64,000 nucleotides of DNA, taken from positions 26,385,002 through 26,449,001 of the forward strand of contig OX453285.1 of assembly GCA_949710005.1 (NCBI GenBank). The letters run 5' to 3'. The position numbers and the translations under genes were made by a program. How positions within the stretch are numbered: position 1 is the first letter of the stretch; the number at the start of each line of letters is the position of its first letter. The notes below the pieces were generated by a model. That model saw only the letters and a program-made list of their open reading frames with translations, had not been told where the DNA came from and made no database searches. Positions 38,093 through 41,000 of this stretch are shown here, piece after piece. The stretch is from Ricordea florida (taxonomy: Eukaryota; Cnidaria; Anthozoa; Corallimorpharia; Ricordeidae).

Positions 38093-41000
38093 GACCCTAA
38101 TAGCTAGAGCGCATAAAATTCAGATCACTGTGGATAGGATTGCCGGGTTTTCTTGTCTTAACTACTCTTCTTATAACAATATGCATGCAGAAATTCCCAC
38201 ATGCTGATTGGCTAAAGGAACGTCAATTAAATCCAGGGCAAAAAATTGAAACTGATTGCAGAAATTTGATAATCAATTTTTTCATATTTCATTTACGAAC
38301 AAGTGAAATTTGAAATAATTGAATACTCGTAAGACAAAAAGAATCATAAGTGCCTATTAACACTTTAAGCCCCAATATCAATATTAATTTTCTCCTAGCT
38401 GTTCTCATATATTTGTTATGGTACTAGTAAGGAGAATTTGTTTAAATATCAATACAAGTCTTCTCTGGTGATCATTTTGTTTATTCTCACAACATTAATG
38501 TTTGATGAACAGTGAATATTGTGATGAGAAATTGGATGCTGGTTACTAATGGGAATTAAAGGGTTAAATCCAAATGGCAGCCGACATCATTCGATTACCT
38601 ATATCAATTATAACTATTAATGATGGCTTTGCACTGTTTTCCTTTCCACAGAACATCTAACCAATGTAACAGAGATTGAGACTGAAGGTGTCGAAGATCT
38701 CACTAAAAACTTCTGGGTTAGAAGTTACTATGTTTCTACGAGTAATAGTTCAGAGGCCACAGCCTTCAAGGACTACACCGAAGGACTGGGAGAAGCAAAA
38801 ATTGTGAGTAAACTACTTGAAAAACTTTACTACGGTCGTTTTAAAATGATTCTTTGAAATGTGATGTTTTTTTATATTCTTTGGATTAATATAAAACCAA
38901 GAGAGATTATTATAAAGAGAATAATTATTTTAGTATATACCAATGGGGCAGCCTCACGAAAATAGCTGCAAAAAGAGAATTGATGCCACCCATTATTTTT
39001 TTCATTGACCAAAACTCACTTGTACAAGGATTTCCCAGAATCCCCGGCACTGTTCATCTCGTGGGAAGTGAATAGTATTGAATATCCCACAGTAGTGAGC
39101 CAATCAGATTGTCTAAAATACCAAGGTTCTGAATGGGTCTGTACTAAGAATAATTGCCCTATGTTTAACATGAGAGCATTTTTCTTATTCTGCAGTTCGA
39201 CGCCAATGAAGGAATCTTGGGAAAAAACGTGACATTAAAAGATGGAACGCATGCGCATTATATCCGTATACACCCAGTAAACTACACGCAGCCATTTGCC
39301 TGCATGCGGATTGCGTTGTATGGATGTCACTCAGGTATTCCTCAGTACTTTTTACTCATGCACTGTGTAAACACAAAAGCGTGGGTCCAAGATGGGAACG
39401 GCCAACATAAACTAAAATGAGAATGAAATTTTGACCACCAGTGTTTTCATTTACATTTCATTAAACGGGAATTTTTAAATATTTTTCATGGTATAATTGT
39501 TATTTAAGTTATTTTTGTTATGTATTTTAAAGTTTTTGAAGAATCAATGTTATTGATTTTATTTCAGTTATTAAAGCTATTTGCATATTCATCCGCCATT
39601 GAACCAATGTCATCAATGCTATTTAACAAATCGAATGTGACAACGAGTACGCGTCATCACAATGGTCAAAATTTGTGAATTTGTTTTTTACCACAATAGC
39701 AACGTTAAAAGACGTCAAAGCGAATGTTATTTTCAGAGCGTGACCAAGATCGTGACACAAAGAAAAAGCAAGCGTTGTTTCTCGCATTCTGATTGGTTTA
39801 TTCCCCAAATTAGTAGCAATTGTGGTAAAATAAAGTTATTGCTATATTCTATTTCAGACGATCGTTTGGACTTTCCTCAAAGTGTATTTGAGCGCCTTAA
39901 TAATGCCCCGCTGGCTAAAAACCCAGTCACTGACACGCGCTTAGCAGGTTAGTCTTACTACACATGCATCACTTATACAAAGAAGTTGGGGATCAATATC
40001 AGTTTCTGGGCAACTGTGCACCTACCCCTCCCCTAAGCAGGGCCCCACTGAAAACCACCTTTTTGTGATGTGGGCTCCCTGTTAAAATATCTTTATTATT
40101 ATTAATCCAACAAGTTATAATGAGTTAAAACGTTAGCGTTAATGTTGGTTTAGGGGAGGGGTAGGTGCACGGTTGCCCAGAATCTGATATTGGTCCGAAG
40201 TTATTACGCTAATCCAACCAATTACCGAGAAGACCACAGTAATATCCCCAGCCTTAGTAACGCTCTACTGTCCGTTATGACTAAATAAGTAGGTATTGAC
40301 AATGGAACACTATCAAAACAGACATGCCAAAATAATTTTACATTGAGTTGAATATTTATCTGTGAATTTTTTATTTTTTTAATAAGGAACCTATCACTTA
40401 AAAAAGCGAAAGCCACACCTTTAAAAATAAGAAGGGATAAAAATTCATTTTCCTCAACAAGAAATATGTTGTAACAACTGTGTTATCTATTGCATCGTAA
40501 AGTGTTAATCTGTTTTTGTGTCTCACAGCTATTCCAGTGGCTGTATTCCTTGGTGCTCTCTTGGGTTCCTTGCTGTTTCTTTTGCTACCTCTAGGGTAAG
40601 AATCGTGCCGAGTTTTAATTTTTTCATTCCCAAGAAACAAATATTTTTTCTCTTACCTAAGCGCCATACCTCTTGATATAATATTATGCTGGTCATGTGT
40701 CTAGTGTGTTTTAAAACAAACAGTACCACAGTACAGTACTGTTTAGTAGCTTTACAAAGAATGGTCACACTGCATGGTTTGATCCACAGATGAAAACGTT
40801 AGAACCACACTGTATAGTAAAACAAACAGTACCACAGTACAGTACTGTTCAGTAGCTTTACAAAGCATGGTCACACTGAATGGTTTGATCCACAGATTAA
40901 AAAGTTAGAACCACACTGTAAAGTGAAACAAAAAGTATCACAGTATTGTACTGTTCAGTAGCTTTCCAAAGAATGGTCTCACTGAATGGCCTTATCCTAA

